From NCBI RefSeq assembly GCF_036322705.1, contig NZ_AP027270.1:1427501-1491500 (forward strand): DNA of 64,000 bases. The letters are read 5' to 3'. The position numbers were made by a program, and so were the translations under genes. Below the pieces are notes generated by a model. The model saw only the letters and a program-made list of their open reading frames with translations. It did not search any database and had not been told where the DNA came from. Source of the stretch: Maricaulis maris (GTDB lineage: Bacteria; Pseudomonadota; Alphaproteobacteria; Caulobacterales; Maricaulaceae). This document shows positions 16,482 to 24,579 of the stretch, one piece after another (position 1 is the stretch's first letter; the number at the start of each line of letters is the position of its first letter).

Positions 16482-18347
16482 TCAGTCCCAACCGCAATCG
16501 CGGGTCGCGTTCTGCTCCTGCAGGTGGAGCATCAGCGGCTCGAAATAGGCGATGATGGCCGAGCCATCCATTTCGCGGGTCCCGGTGAAGGCTTCCAGCG
16601 CGTCCGGCCAGGGCTGCGATGCCCCCATTTCCATCATGGCGTTGAAGCGCGCGCCGACTTCCTCATTGCCGTAAATCGAGCAGCGGTGCAGCGGGCCTTC
16701 CCAGCCGGCCATCTCGCAGGCCGCCTGGTGGAACTGGAACTGCATGATGAAGCTCAGGAAGTAGCGCAGGTAAGGCACATTGTTGGCGATGTGGTATTTC
16801 GAGCCCGGATCGAAGGCGTTCTCGCCGCGCTCGGTCGGCGGCACGATGCCCTGATAGCTCTGGCGAAGCTCCCACCAGGCCTCGTTATAATCCTCCGGCT
16901 GAATCTCGCCGCGCAGCACCTGCCAGCGCCACTGGTCCATCATGATGGCGAACGGCAGGAAGGCGATCTTGTCGAGCGCGGTATCCATCAACAGGCCGAG
17001 ATCCGCTGACGCGTCGGGCACATCGGCCGGATCGAGCAGACCAATCTGGACCAGATAATCCGGCGTCACCGACAGGGCGATGAAGTCGCCGATTGCCTCG
17101 TGGAAGCCGTCATGGGCACCGTTCTGGAACAGGAAATCCTGCTGGTTATAGGCCCGCTGGTAGAAATTGTGGCCGAGCTCGTGGTGCACGGTGACGAAGT
17201 CGTCGGCGGTGACGCGCGTGCACATCTTGATGCGCAGATCGTCGACACTGTCGAGATTCCAGGCTGAAGCGTGGCAGGCGACCTGGCGATCGCGCGGCTG
17301 CACGATCAGGGAGCGCTCCCAGAAGGTGTCCGGCAGCTCTTCCATGCCGAGGGAGGTAAAGAAACTCTCCGCCGTCTCGGTCATGCGGATCGGGTCATAA
17401 TCGGCATCGACCAGAAGCTGGGTCAGGTCATAGGCCGGCCCGGCATCGCTCACGGAGGCGACATCGGCCAGCGCGGCCCAGGACTGGGCCCACATATTGC
17501 CCAGCAGGTCGGCGCGGATCGGTCCCTCGGCGGGCTGGACTTCATCGCCATAAAGACCGTTCAGCTCGGCCCGGACCGTACAATGCAGCTGCTCGTAGAG
17601 CGGCTCGACCTGGCCCCACAGGCGTTCGACTTCGGCTTCCATCTCGGCGGCCGGCATGTCGTAGTTGGAGAGCCACATTTCGGCGAGATCGGAGAAGCCG
17701 AGATCGCGGGCGCCGGCATTGGCGATCTCGACCATTTCGGCATAGTCGGTGGCCATCTGCTCGGGGTCATAGCTGTCACGCCAGCCGGTCCAGACATGCG
17801 ACAGGAATTCCGGGTCGCGGCTGGTCCGCATGATGTTTTCCAGCTCGTTATGGTCGACCATCTCGCCGTCGATTTCCATCAGCCCGGTTGAATAGGCCGA
17901 ACCCATGCGCGTCGTCAGCTCTGACAGGCGCGCGGCGGCAGCGCTGTCAGACGGGGCGGGCAGGGTGATGCCGGCCCGCAGGACATTCATCTTGCGCGAC
18001 ATCTCGGTAGTCAGGTCGAGATCATTGAAGCGCGCGGTCTCGGTGGCGAGGCGCACGGACATCTCGGTGCCCTGCGTCGACATGCGCTCAAGCAGCCAGT
18101 TGGTGTCATAGGTGATGAAGTTGTTCTGAACCCAGGCGGTGCGGCTGCCGAACTCGCTGAATGCGCGCAGCTCGTCTTCCGCATCGCTGAGGAATTGCGC
18201 CGCATCCGCGACGGTTGGTGCGGCGGCACCCGAATCAGGGGTTGCGGTCGCCGCGCTGTCGGCGGCCGGATCGGTGCCCGGCGCGCTGCATCCGGCCAGA
18301 AGGACCAGAAGGGCGCCGGAAGCGACGCCCGTCATCAAACGTTTCAT
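16482..18347 (-). CDS. M2 family peptidyl-dipeptidase (ACE-like) lipoprotein
   Basis: A 621-residue zinc metallopeptidase of the angiotensin-converting-enzyme family. The preferred ATG (18345-18347, GGGGAGAG just upstream) begins MKRLMTGVASGALLVLLAGC, a lipoprotein signal with lipobox LAGC. A Ser/Ala/Pro/Asp-rich linker and then the M2 catalytic domain (about 55-615) follow. The zinc motif is HELGH within HHELGHNFYQRAYN, with the downstream glutamate in GFHEAIGDFIALS. It should remove dipeptides from peptide C-termini, probably at the outer membrane or in the periplasm. An in-frame extension upstream to 18554 has no signal-like sequence and is rejected. Confidence 0.92.
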   Translation of the reverse strand: MKRLMTGVASGALLVLLAGCSAPGTDPAADSAATATPDSGAAAPTVADAAQFLSDAEDELRAFSEFGSRTAWVQNNFITYDTNWLLERMSTQGTEMSVRLATETARFNDLDLTTEMSRKMNVLRAGITLPAPSDSAAAARLSELTTRMGSAYSTGLMEIDGEMVDHNELENIMRTSRDPEFLSHVWTGWRDSYDPEQMATDYAEMVEIANAGARDLGFSDLAEMWLSNYDMPAAEMEAEVERLWGQVEPLYEQLHCTVRAELNGLYGDEVQPAEGPIRADLLGNMWAQSWAALADVASVSDAGPAYDLTQLLVDADYDPIRMTETAESFFTSLGMEELPDTFWERSLIVQPRDRQVACHASAWNLDSVDDLRIKMCTRVTADDFVTVHHELGHNFYQRAYNQQDFLFQNGAHDGFHEAIGDFIALSVTPDYLVQIGLLDPADVPDASADLGLLMDTALDKIAFLPFAIMMDQWRWQVLRGEIQPEDYNEAWWELRQSYQGIVPPTERGENAFDPGSKYHIANNVPYLRYFLSFIMQFQFHQAACEMAGWEGPLHRCSIYGNEEVGARFNAMMEMGASQPWPDALEAFTGTREMDGSAIIAYFEPLMLHLQEQNATRDCGWD

Positions 18348-18468
18348 GATTTCTCTCCCCGTCTGCCGCCAAGCGGCAGGAATAATTACCGGCCACCATC
18401 CTGCGATGCTGGGCATGCAGGTCAAGTAATCTTGCCGCGATTGCGGACCCGGAGCGCCAAAACCGGCG

Positions 18469-18915
18469 CTATCCGGCCGCTGCCGCGCGCATGACGCGTT
18501 CCATGCCGTCGAGAAAGGCCGAACGGTCCTTCGGGCCGAAAGGCTTGGCCCCACTGGTCACGGCCCCGGCCTCCCGCAGGTCTGTCATCAAGTTCCGGGT
18601 CGCCAAAGAGGCGCCGATATTATCCGCCGTCCAGGCCTTGCCGCGCGGATCAATCCCGATCGCCCCGGCCTTGATGCAGCGATCCGCCAGCGGAATATCG
18701 GCGGTCACGAAGACATCGCCCGGCCCTATATTTTCGGCGATCCAGTCATCGGCCGCATCCAGCCGCCCTTCGACGATCACCAGCCGCGCCCATTGCGAAT
18801 TCGGTCGGCGCAGGCCGCCGTCGCAGACAAACAGCATCTCGGTCTGGTGGCGTTCGCCCACCCGGATGATCTCGTCCTTCACCGGACAGGCATCGGCATC
18901 GACATAAATCGTCAT
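18469..18915 (-). CDS. YaiI/YqxD family protein (UPF0178, DUF188)
   Basis: A 148-residue protein of the conserved UPF0178 family, with the hallmark N-terminus [31 protein letters not shown] in the middle and [14 protein letters not shown] near the end. The aspartate pattern suggests a PIN-like, metal-dependent nuclease fold; biochemical function is not established. It lies 3 bases after the M14 peptidase gene on the same strand, so the two are probably cotranscribed. Confidence 0.93.
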   Translation of the reverse strand: MTIYVDADACPVKDEIIRVGERHQTEMLFVCDGGLRRPNSQWARLVIVEGRLDAADDWIAENIGPGDVFVTADIPLADRCIKAGAIGIDPRGKAWTADNIGASLATRNLMTDLREAGAVTSGAKPFGPKDRSAFLDGMERVMRAAAAG

Positions 18916-18918
18916 CGT

Positions 18919-20049
18919 CTAGAGCTCGGTCACCAGGGCCAGCATGGCATCGAGATTGGCAGCGCCGAGCTTGCGGCAACGCTCGGGTGACCAGCCGTAT
19001 TCCGGGTCGGGCAGGTCTGCATTGTCCTTGAAGGGCATTTCCAGCGTCATCGCCAGGCATTTGAATTCATTGGCGAGATAATTGGTGCAGACCGAGAGGT
19101 TGGCGGTGCCCGGCGCGTCGACATCATAGCCATGCTCGGTCTGGAAGTCCGGGCTGGCGAGGCAAAGGGCGTCCTTGTAGCCATCGAGCAGGTCCTGTCC
19201 GCGCTGGTCGAAATTGGGCGCACCTTCGCCGCCGGCGATGAAGTTGTAGGGCAGGGCCTCGTCACCGTGGACGTCGAGCGCCAGATCGATCCCGGTTGCG
19301 CGCATGCGATTGAGGACGTGAAAGACCTCCGGCGAGTTTTCCAGGCTGGCCTTGTCCCATTCCCGGTTGAGATTGATGCCCTTGGCATTGGTGCGCAGAT
19401 GGCCGCGCTTCGAGCCGTCCGGGTTCATGTTGGGCACGATATGGAAGACCGCGTGACCGCGCAGCTTGCGCGCGACCGGATCATCATCATCGAGCAGTCG
19501 GGCGAGGAAGCCCTCCATCCACCATTCCGCCATGGTCTCGCCGGGATGCTGGCGCGCCGTGACCCAGATCGTCCGGGTCGCGCTGTCTGCCTCACCCACC
19601 GTCAACAGGTCGATGGGCTGACCGTCGAGGGTCTCGCCGAGCACTTCCAGCTCGACCGCATGGTGGAGCTGGGCCGAGGCGATCAGGTCCTGGTGACGCT
19701 CCATCGAGAAAGGTGCAAAATAGGCAAACCAGACCGTGTCGGCCTCGGCCAGATGGTGCAGGGTGAGGACCCCGTCGGCATACTCGGTGTCGACCCGGAA
19801 CCAGGTCTCGCGGTCATAGGACGCACAGGCGCGATAGTCAGGCCAGCCTTCCAGATAGGCGGCGCCACCGGCATTCTCGATCGCCATGGAAAGCTGTTCG
19901 CCCATCGCGCCGGTGACCCGGAAATGGAACCACTGATAGAAGTCCGAGCCGTTATCCTTGCGAATCTCGAGCCGGATCCGGCGGGGATCGGCCGCGTCGA
20001 GGACCTCGATATTGCCGCTGTCGAAGGCGTCGGTGATGTGCAGGCCCAT
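18919..20049 (-). CDS. M14 family zinc carboxypeptidase (cytosolic carboxypeptidase-like)
   Basis: A 376-residue protein with an N-terminal beta-sandwich domain (about 1-120) and a carboxypeptidase domain (about 125-375), the layout of CCP-type M14 peptidases that in eukaryotes deglutamylate tubulin. Zinc ligands are in ARQHPGETMAEWW (HxxE) and LDVHGDE (His). The arginine pair of NLNREWD binds the substrate carboxylate, and the catalytic glutamate is in TLEMPFKD. There is no signal peptide, so it is cytoplasmic. The ATG at 20047-20049 has GGAGA upstream; an extension to 20154 is unsupported. The bacterial substrate is unknown. Confidence 0.9.
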   Translation of the reverse strand: MGLHITDAFDSGNIEVLDAADPRRIRLEIRKDNGSDFYQWFHFRVTGAMGEQLSMAIENAGGAAYLEGWPDYRACASYDRETWFRVDTEYADGVLTLHHLAEADTVWFAYFAPFSMERHQDLIASAQLHHAVELEVLGETLDGQPIDLLTVGEADSATRTIWVTARQHPGETMAEWWMEGFLARLLDDDDPVARKLRGHAVFHIVPNMNPDGSKRGHLRTNAKGINLNREWDKASLENSPEVFHVLNRMRATGIDLALDVHGDEALPYNFIAGGEGAPNFDQRGQDLLDGYKDALCLASPDFQTEHGYDVDAPGTANLSVCTNYLANEFKCLAMTLEMPFKDNADLPDPEYGWSPERCRKLGAANLDAMLALVTEL

Positions 20050-20156
20050 AATGGTCTCCGATTTCTCGCTAAAGCGTGACTCGCTTGTGAGGTTGATAGA
20101 CCATATCCCGCCGTCAATCGACGGCGCGCCTGCGTCGAGGCTCGGGAGATACATAC

Positions 20157-20642
20157 ATGATGATCTGGCTATCCCGCGCAGTCCGCTTTGGACTGCCGCT
20201 TTTCATTTCGGCGATCTTTCTTGACTCGCTGCGCTACAAGTTCACCGACGCGCCCGAAACCCGGGTGATCTTCGGGCGTCTCGACGACTGGGCCGCCAGC
20301 CTCGGTGCGCCGGGCCTGTTTGATCACACCGGCCTCTTCAGCCAATACGTGATCGGATCGGCAGAACTCATTGCTTCGGCATTGCTATTGATTGGATTTA
20401 TACCGGCCTTCCGGCGGTTTCAGGTGCTGGGCAGTGCACTCGGTCTTGCCATCATGAGCGGCGCAATCAGCTTCCACCTGTTCACGCCGCTTGGCATTGA
20501 TCCCAATTCAGATGGCGGCGGGCTTTTCGTGGCGGCTTGCCTCGTCTGGCTGTCCTGCCTGACCTTGCTGACCCTCAAGCGTCAGGAAGCCCTGGCGCTC
20601 GGATGCGGGCTTTTGCGTGCGATCATCCCGACCAGTCGATAG
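20157..20642 (+). CDS. DoxX-like small membrane protein
   Basis: A 161-residue protein with four predicted membrane segments (near 8-22, 62-85, 92-112 and 122-142), resembling DoxX/DUF-type quinol-linked membrane proteins. The segment LDSLRYKFTDAPETRVIF after the first helix is seen in a conserved proteobacterial subgroup of unknown function. The ATG follows GGGAG by 9 bases and is divergent from the M14 gene. Its 3' end overlaps the convergent msrQ gene by 61 bases, so the last 20 residues are encoded opposite the end of MsrQ. Confidence 0.7.
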   Translation: MMIWLSRAVRFGLPLFISAIFLDSLRYKFTDAPETRVIFGRLDDWAASLGAPGLFDHTGLFSQYVIGSAELIASALLLIGFIPAFRRFQVLGSALGLAIMSGAISFHLFTPLGIDPNSDGGGLFVAACLVWLSCLTLLTLKRQEALALGCGLLRAIIPTSR

Positions 20643-21256
20643 CCGAGCAGGACGGCCAGAATGCCGCCATGGATCCAGGGGCCGAGCTGGTTGCCCTTGA
20701 CCATGAAGCCGTGGTGAAAGACCGCCAGAATGGCGAGCGGGTAGACGAGGCGGTGCAGGCCTTGCCAGCGTTGCCCGCCGAGCCAGCGCTGCATCCGGTT
20801 GAATGAGGTGATCGCCAGCGGGATCAGCAGCACGAAGGCGCTCATGCCGAGCGTGATGTAGATGCGGTCGGTCACATCGCGCCACAGGGCGGCCAGGGCG
20901 CCGGTTGCCGTGCCGGCCTCGATGAAGAGGTCGAGCACCAGATAGGCGAGGATGTGCAGCAGGGCGTACCAGAAAGCGGCCAGCCCGATGCGGCGCCGGA
21001 TCATCATGACCGGACCCCACCGCGTAAGATCGCGTACCGGTGTCACCGCCAGTGAAATCAGCAGGATGAGGATCGCCGTATCGCCCAGAAAGCGGTGGGT
21101 GGTCTCGATCGGATTGAAACCGAGATCATGTGCCTGCCTGGTCAGGAGCAGCGTCCACTGCCAGCCCAGCCACAGGCCAGGCATGGCCAGCAGCCAGAAG
21201 ACCAGCGGCTTCATGATATGGCGGCGGAATGTCCGCAGGGCGGGATGACGGGCCAT
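20582..21256 (-). CDS. msrQ: MsrQ, heme b membrane subunit of periplasmic methionine-sulfoxide reductase
   Basis: A 224-residue ferric-reductase-like membrane protein with six hydrophobic segments. It passes electrons from the quinone pool to periplasmic MsrP, which repairs oxidised methionine. Family marks include a first-helix WLLAMPGLWLGW, THRFLGDTAILILLISLAVTP with a heme-ligand histidine, RRRIGLAAFWYALLHILAY, and HRLVYPLAILAVFHHGFMVKG. The gene follows msrP by 23 bases, the standard msrPQ order. The start may be the ATG at 21256 or the Met at residue 15. Confidence 0.93.
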   Translation of the reverse strand: MARHPALRTFRRHIMKPLVFWLLAMPGLWLGWQWTLLLTRQAHDLGFNPIETTHRFLGDTAILILLISLAVTPVRDLTRWGPVMMIRRRIGLAAFWYALLHILAYLVLDLFIEAGTATGALAALWRDVTDRIYITLGMSAFVLLIPLAITSFNRMQRWLGGQRWQGLHRLVYPLAILAVFHHGFMVKGNQLGPWIHGGILAVLLGYRLVGMIARKSPHPSARAS

Positions 21257-21279
21257 GCCTTTGCCTGATCCGGTCCGGC

Positions 21280-22272
21280 CTAATGGTTCTCGATCAGGTC
21301 CATGCCCGCATACATGTGAGCGACCTGCTCGGAATAGCCGTTGAACATCTCGGTATCACGTCGGGCAAACACATTGCCGCCGATGACACGCTCCGACGAC
21401 TGGCTCCAGCGCGGGTGGGCGCGGTTCGGATTCACGTTGGAATAAAAGCCGTATTCATGCGGCGCCGACAGGTTCCAGCTGGTATCCGGCTGCTCGGAGA
21501 CAAAGCGGATCCTGGAAATCGACTTGATCGACTTGTAGCCATATTTCCACGGCACCACGAGACGAACCGGAGCGCCGTTCTGGTTGGGCAGAACCTCGCC
21601 ATAGAGGCCAACCGCGAGGAAGGCGAGCTCGTTCATCGCCTCATCCATGCGCAGACCCTCGACATAGGGCCAGTCAAGCACGCGATAGCGTGTGCCCCGC
21701 ATCTCGTCGCGATCCAGATGGGTTTCGAACTGGATATAACGGGCGTCCGAGGTCGGTTCGAAAGAGGCCAGCACACGCGACAGCGGAACGCCGACCCAGG
21801 GCACGACCATCGACCAGGCCTCGACACAGCGCAGGCGATAGATCCGCTCTTCAAGATTGGTGAAATCGACCACATCCTCAAGCGCAAACCGGCCCGTGCG
21901 CCCGGCATGGCCCTCGACCTCGATCGACCACGGATCGGTGGTCATCGCGCCGGCATAGCGGGCCGGCTCATCCTTGCCGATGCCGAATTCGTAGAAATTG
22001 TTATAGCCGGTAACGGCGGGATAGGGAGTCTGGGGATCGGCGACGGTGTAGTCGGTCGCGCGATAGTCCAGGGCGCCGGATGTTGGCCGGGTCCCCGTGG
22101 CTGCGGGTGCCTGAGCCGTGCTCGATCCGCCCGATTGGGCCTCGCAGCCTGCCAGACCGGTCAACGCCAGAGCGCCGCCGGAGGCAATGATGCTGCGCCG
22201 GTTGAGATAGAGGCCTTTCGGGGTGACATCGGCCTCGCGGCTCTGCCAGGGGCGGTTCTTGCGAATGAACAT
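21280..22272 (-). CDS. msrP: MsrP, periplasmic molybdopterin methionine-sulfoxide reductase
   Basis: A 330-residue molybdoenzyme exported by the Tat path: twin arginines at 25-26 in LNRRSIIASGGALALTG, followed by a LAGC sequence that could also be read as a lipobox. The molybdopterin cysteine is in RLRCVEAWSMVVPW, within the sulfite-oxidase-like fold (about 90-300). GLYGEVLPNQNGAPVRLVVP and WKYGYKSIKSI are family signatures. It reduces protein-bound Met sulfoxide, both R and S forms, with electrons from MsrQ. It is divergent from the GNAT-nitrilase operon across 274 bases. Confidence 0.95.
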   Translation of the reverse strand: MFIRKNRPWQSREADVTPKGLYLNRRSIIASGGALALTGLAGCEAQSGGSSTAQAPAATGTRPTSGALDYRATDYTVADPQTPYPAVTGYNNFYEFGIGKDEPARYAGAMTTDPWSIEVEGHAGRTGRFALEDVVDFTNLEERIYRLRCVEAWSMVVPWVGVPLSRVLASFEPTSDARYIQFETHLDRDEMRGTRYRVLDWPYVEGLRMDEAMNELAFLAVGLYGEVLPNQNGAPVRLVVPWKYGYKSIKSISRIRFVSEQPDTSWNLSAPHEYGFYSNVNPNRAHPRWSQSSERVIGGNVFARRDTEMFNGYSEQVAHMYAGMDLIENH

Positions 22273-22546
22273 GGGTTGGTATCCGTGCCTGCTTTCACCT
22301 GAAACTAGGGCAATTCCCGCTGACGTCTTCCCCCTCCACGGATTTGTGATGTTTCCGTGCAGTCACGTCATCCCGACGCGCCTCGATTTGACCGCGGCGA
22401 GGGCCATTTTGCCGGGCCTGAAACCCTCGTGCCAGACGGGTCGCACCACATTAGACATTGACGTCACCGTTGAATCCATGCGGCAACAACGAACCATACC
22501 GGCGCGTCACCCTGGACGCCCGCCAGCCGCCTGACAGAGGTCTTCC

Positions 22547-24091
22547 TTGCCCAGCCAACCCGGTCGTTCCACGCTCAATGTTCGCAATGCCACCCTCGAC
22601 GACATCCCGCGCATCATCGCGCTTGTCGGCAAGGTCTATCCCGAGATGGGCGCTTATTCCGCCGGCATGCTGCAAGGCCAGATCAGCAATTTCTCCGACG
22701 GCCAGGTCGTGGTCGAGTATGACGGCGACATTGTCGGCTATGCGGCCAGCTTCATCATCGACGGGGACACTGCCCTGAAGCCGCATACCTGGGACGCCAT
22801 CACCGGCGGGGGGTATGCCTCGCGGCATAATCCCAAGGGCGAGTGGCTCTATGGCATGGAAGTCTGTGTCGATCCCGACCGTCGTCGCCTGCGCATCGGC
22901 CAGCGTCTCTACGATGCCCGCAAGGAACTCGCCGAGCGCTATGAGCTCGAGGGCATCGTCTTTGGCGGCCGGATGCCGAACTGGCAGCGCAAGCGCAAGC
23001 AATTCCCCACCGCCAAGGCCTATCTTGATGCGGTCATGGCGCAGGAGATCGCCGATCCGGTGATCCGCTTCCAGGCTCGCATGGGCTTCGAGCCGATCGG
23101 CGTCCTCAAGGGCTATCTGCCCAGCGACAAGGCCTCCCGCGGCTGGGCCAGTCACATGGTCTGGCGCAATCCCTACGCCGTGGAACAAAAGCTCAGCGCC
23201 AATGCCCCGCCGGGCCAGAAGGACATCGTCCGGGTCGCGACGGTCCAGTTCCAGCAGCGCCGGGTCGAGAGCTTCGACGAGTTCATGAGCAATATCGAGT
23301 ATTTCGTCGATGTGACCTCGGACTATCGCTGCGACTTTGTGGTCTTCCCGGAGCTGTTCACCCTGCAGCTGCTGGCGCTCGAGGAAACCCGCCTGACGCC
23401 GGCCCAGTCGATCGAGCGACTGACCGAATACACGCCGCATTTCGTCGAGAAGATGCGCGAGCTGGCGATCAGCTACAACATCAACATCATCGGCGGCTCC
23501 CACCCGACGCGGACCGAGGACGACGACATCCAGAATGTCGCCTATGTCTTCCTGCGCGACGGCTCGGTGCACGCCCAGGAAAAGATCCACCCGACCCCGT
23601 CCGAGCGTCATTGGTGGAACATTCTCGGCGGCGACGAGATCATCACCATCCCGACCGATTGCGGGCCGATCGGTGTGCTGATCTGCTATGACAGCGAATT
23701 CCCGGAACTGGCTCGCAAGCTGGTTGATGCCGGGGCAAAACTCCTCTTTGTGCCCTTCTGCACCGATAACCGGCAGGGCTATCTGCGCGTGCGCTATTGC
23801 GCCCAGGCGCGGGCGATCGAGAACCAGTGCTATGTGGTGATGTCCGGCAATGTGGGAAATCTGCCGGGTGTGGAAAACATGGACATCCAGTATGCCCAGT
23901 CCTGCATCCTGACCCCGTGCGACTTCCGCTTCGCCCGCGACGGTATTGCCGCCGAGTGTACCGAGAATGTCGAGACCGTCGCCATTGCCGACCTTGATCT
24001 CACCGATCTCGACTGGGCCCGCCAGGAGGGCACGGTCCGCAATCTGCGTGACCGCCGCTTCGATCTCTACAAGGTCGACTGGAAAGCCTGA
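22547..24091 (+). CDS. GNAT acetyltransferase-carbon-nitrogen hydrolase (nitrilase) fusion
   Basis: A 514-residue two-domain protein. The N-terminal GNAT domain (about 10-205) has an acetyl-CoA loop region VCVDPDRRRLRIGQRLYD. The C-terminal nitrilase-superfamily domain (about 226-510) has an intact Glu-Lys-Cys triad: Glu269 in VFPELF, Lys346 in EKIHPTPSE and Cys380 in LICYDSEFPE. It therefore probably hydrolyses an amide or transfers an acyl group and acylates an amine. The start is a TTG at 22547 with AGAGG 7 bases upstream. The stop overlaps the next GNAT gene by one base (TGATG), and a RimK-like ligase follows, so the three products likely act in one pathway. The substrate is unknown. Confidence 0.9.
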   Translation: MPSQPGRSTLNVRNATLDDIPRIIALVGKVYPEMGAYSAGMLQGQISNFSDGQVVVEYDGDIVGYAASFIIDGDTALKPHTWDAITGGGYASRHNPKGEWLYGMEVCVDPDRRRLRIGQRLYDARKELAERYELEGIVFGGRMPNWQRKRKQFPTAKAYLDAVMAQEIADPVIRFQARMGFEPIGVLKGYLPSDKASRGWASHMVWRNPYAVEQKLSANAPPGQKDIVRVATVQFQQRRVESFDEFMSNIEYFVDVTSDYRCDFVVFPELFTLQLLALEETRLTPAQSIERLTEYTPHFVEKMRELAISYNINIIGGSHPTRTEDDDIQNVAYVFLRDGSVHAQEKIHPTPSERHWWNILGGDEIITIPTDCGPIGVLICYDSEFPELARKLVDAGAKLLFVPFCTDNRQGYLRVRYCAQARAIENQCYVVMSGNVGNLPGVENMDIQYAQSCILTPCDFRFARDGIAAECTENVETVAIADLDLTDLDWARQEGTVRNLRDRRFDLYKVDWKA

Positions 24092-24579
24092 TGTCCGTCA
24101 CGGTTCGCCAGGCCGGACCGCAGGATATCGACCGCATCGATGCGATCGAGGCGGCCAGCTTCAGCGCCGATCGTTTCGCGCGCCGCAATCTGCGCCGGAT
24201 GCTGATCGGCGGACGAACGCTCTTCCTGCTGGCCGATGCGCCAGCGGGCGAGGGCGGTTACCTCGCCCTCAGCCTGCGCAGGGGAAGCCAGGTGGCCCGT
24301 ATCTATTCGCTGGCCGTTGATCCGGGATCGCGGCGGCAGGGTCTGGGCGAGGCCCTTCTGGCCGCGGCGGCGCAACTCGCAGCGGCGCGCGCCTGTCGCG
24401 TGATGCGGCTCGAAGTGCGGGCCTCGAACGGGGCCGCGATCAAACTCTATGAACGCCGTGGATTTCGCTTGCATGACAGGCGAAATGCCTATTACGAGGA
24501 CGGCGAAACAGCCTTGGTTCTGGAGGCACCAATTGGTGCCGTCTCCCGATCCGACCCGACGGAGCATGGCCGATTGTGA
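24091..24579 (+). CDS. GNAT family N-acetyltransferase (RimI-like)
   Basis: A 162-residue single-domain GNAT. The acetyl-CoA P-loop is RRQGLG within SLAVDPGSRRQGLGEALL (about 73-90), and the C-terminal strand region NGAAIKLYERRGF is typical of RimI/peptide N-acetyltransferases. It is the middle gene of the operon, overlapping the GNAT-nitrilase stop by one base and the RimK-like GTG start by 4 bases. The context suggests a peptide or amino-acid derivative as substrate rather than ribosomal protein S18, but this is inference. Confidence 0.9.
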   Translation: MSVTVRQAGPQDIDRIDAIEAASFSADRFARRNLRRMLIGGRTLFLLADAPAGEGGYLALSLRRGSQVARIYSLAVDPGSRRQGLGEALLAAAAQLAAARACRVMRLEVRASNGAAIKLYERRGFRLHDRRNAYYEDGETALVLEAPIGAVSRSDPTEHGRL

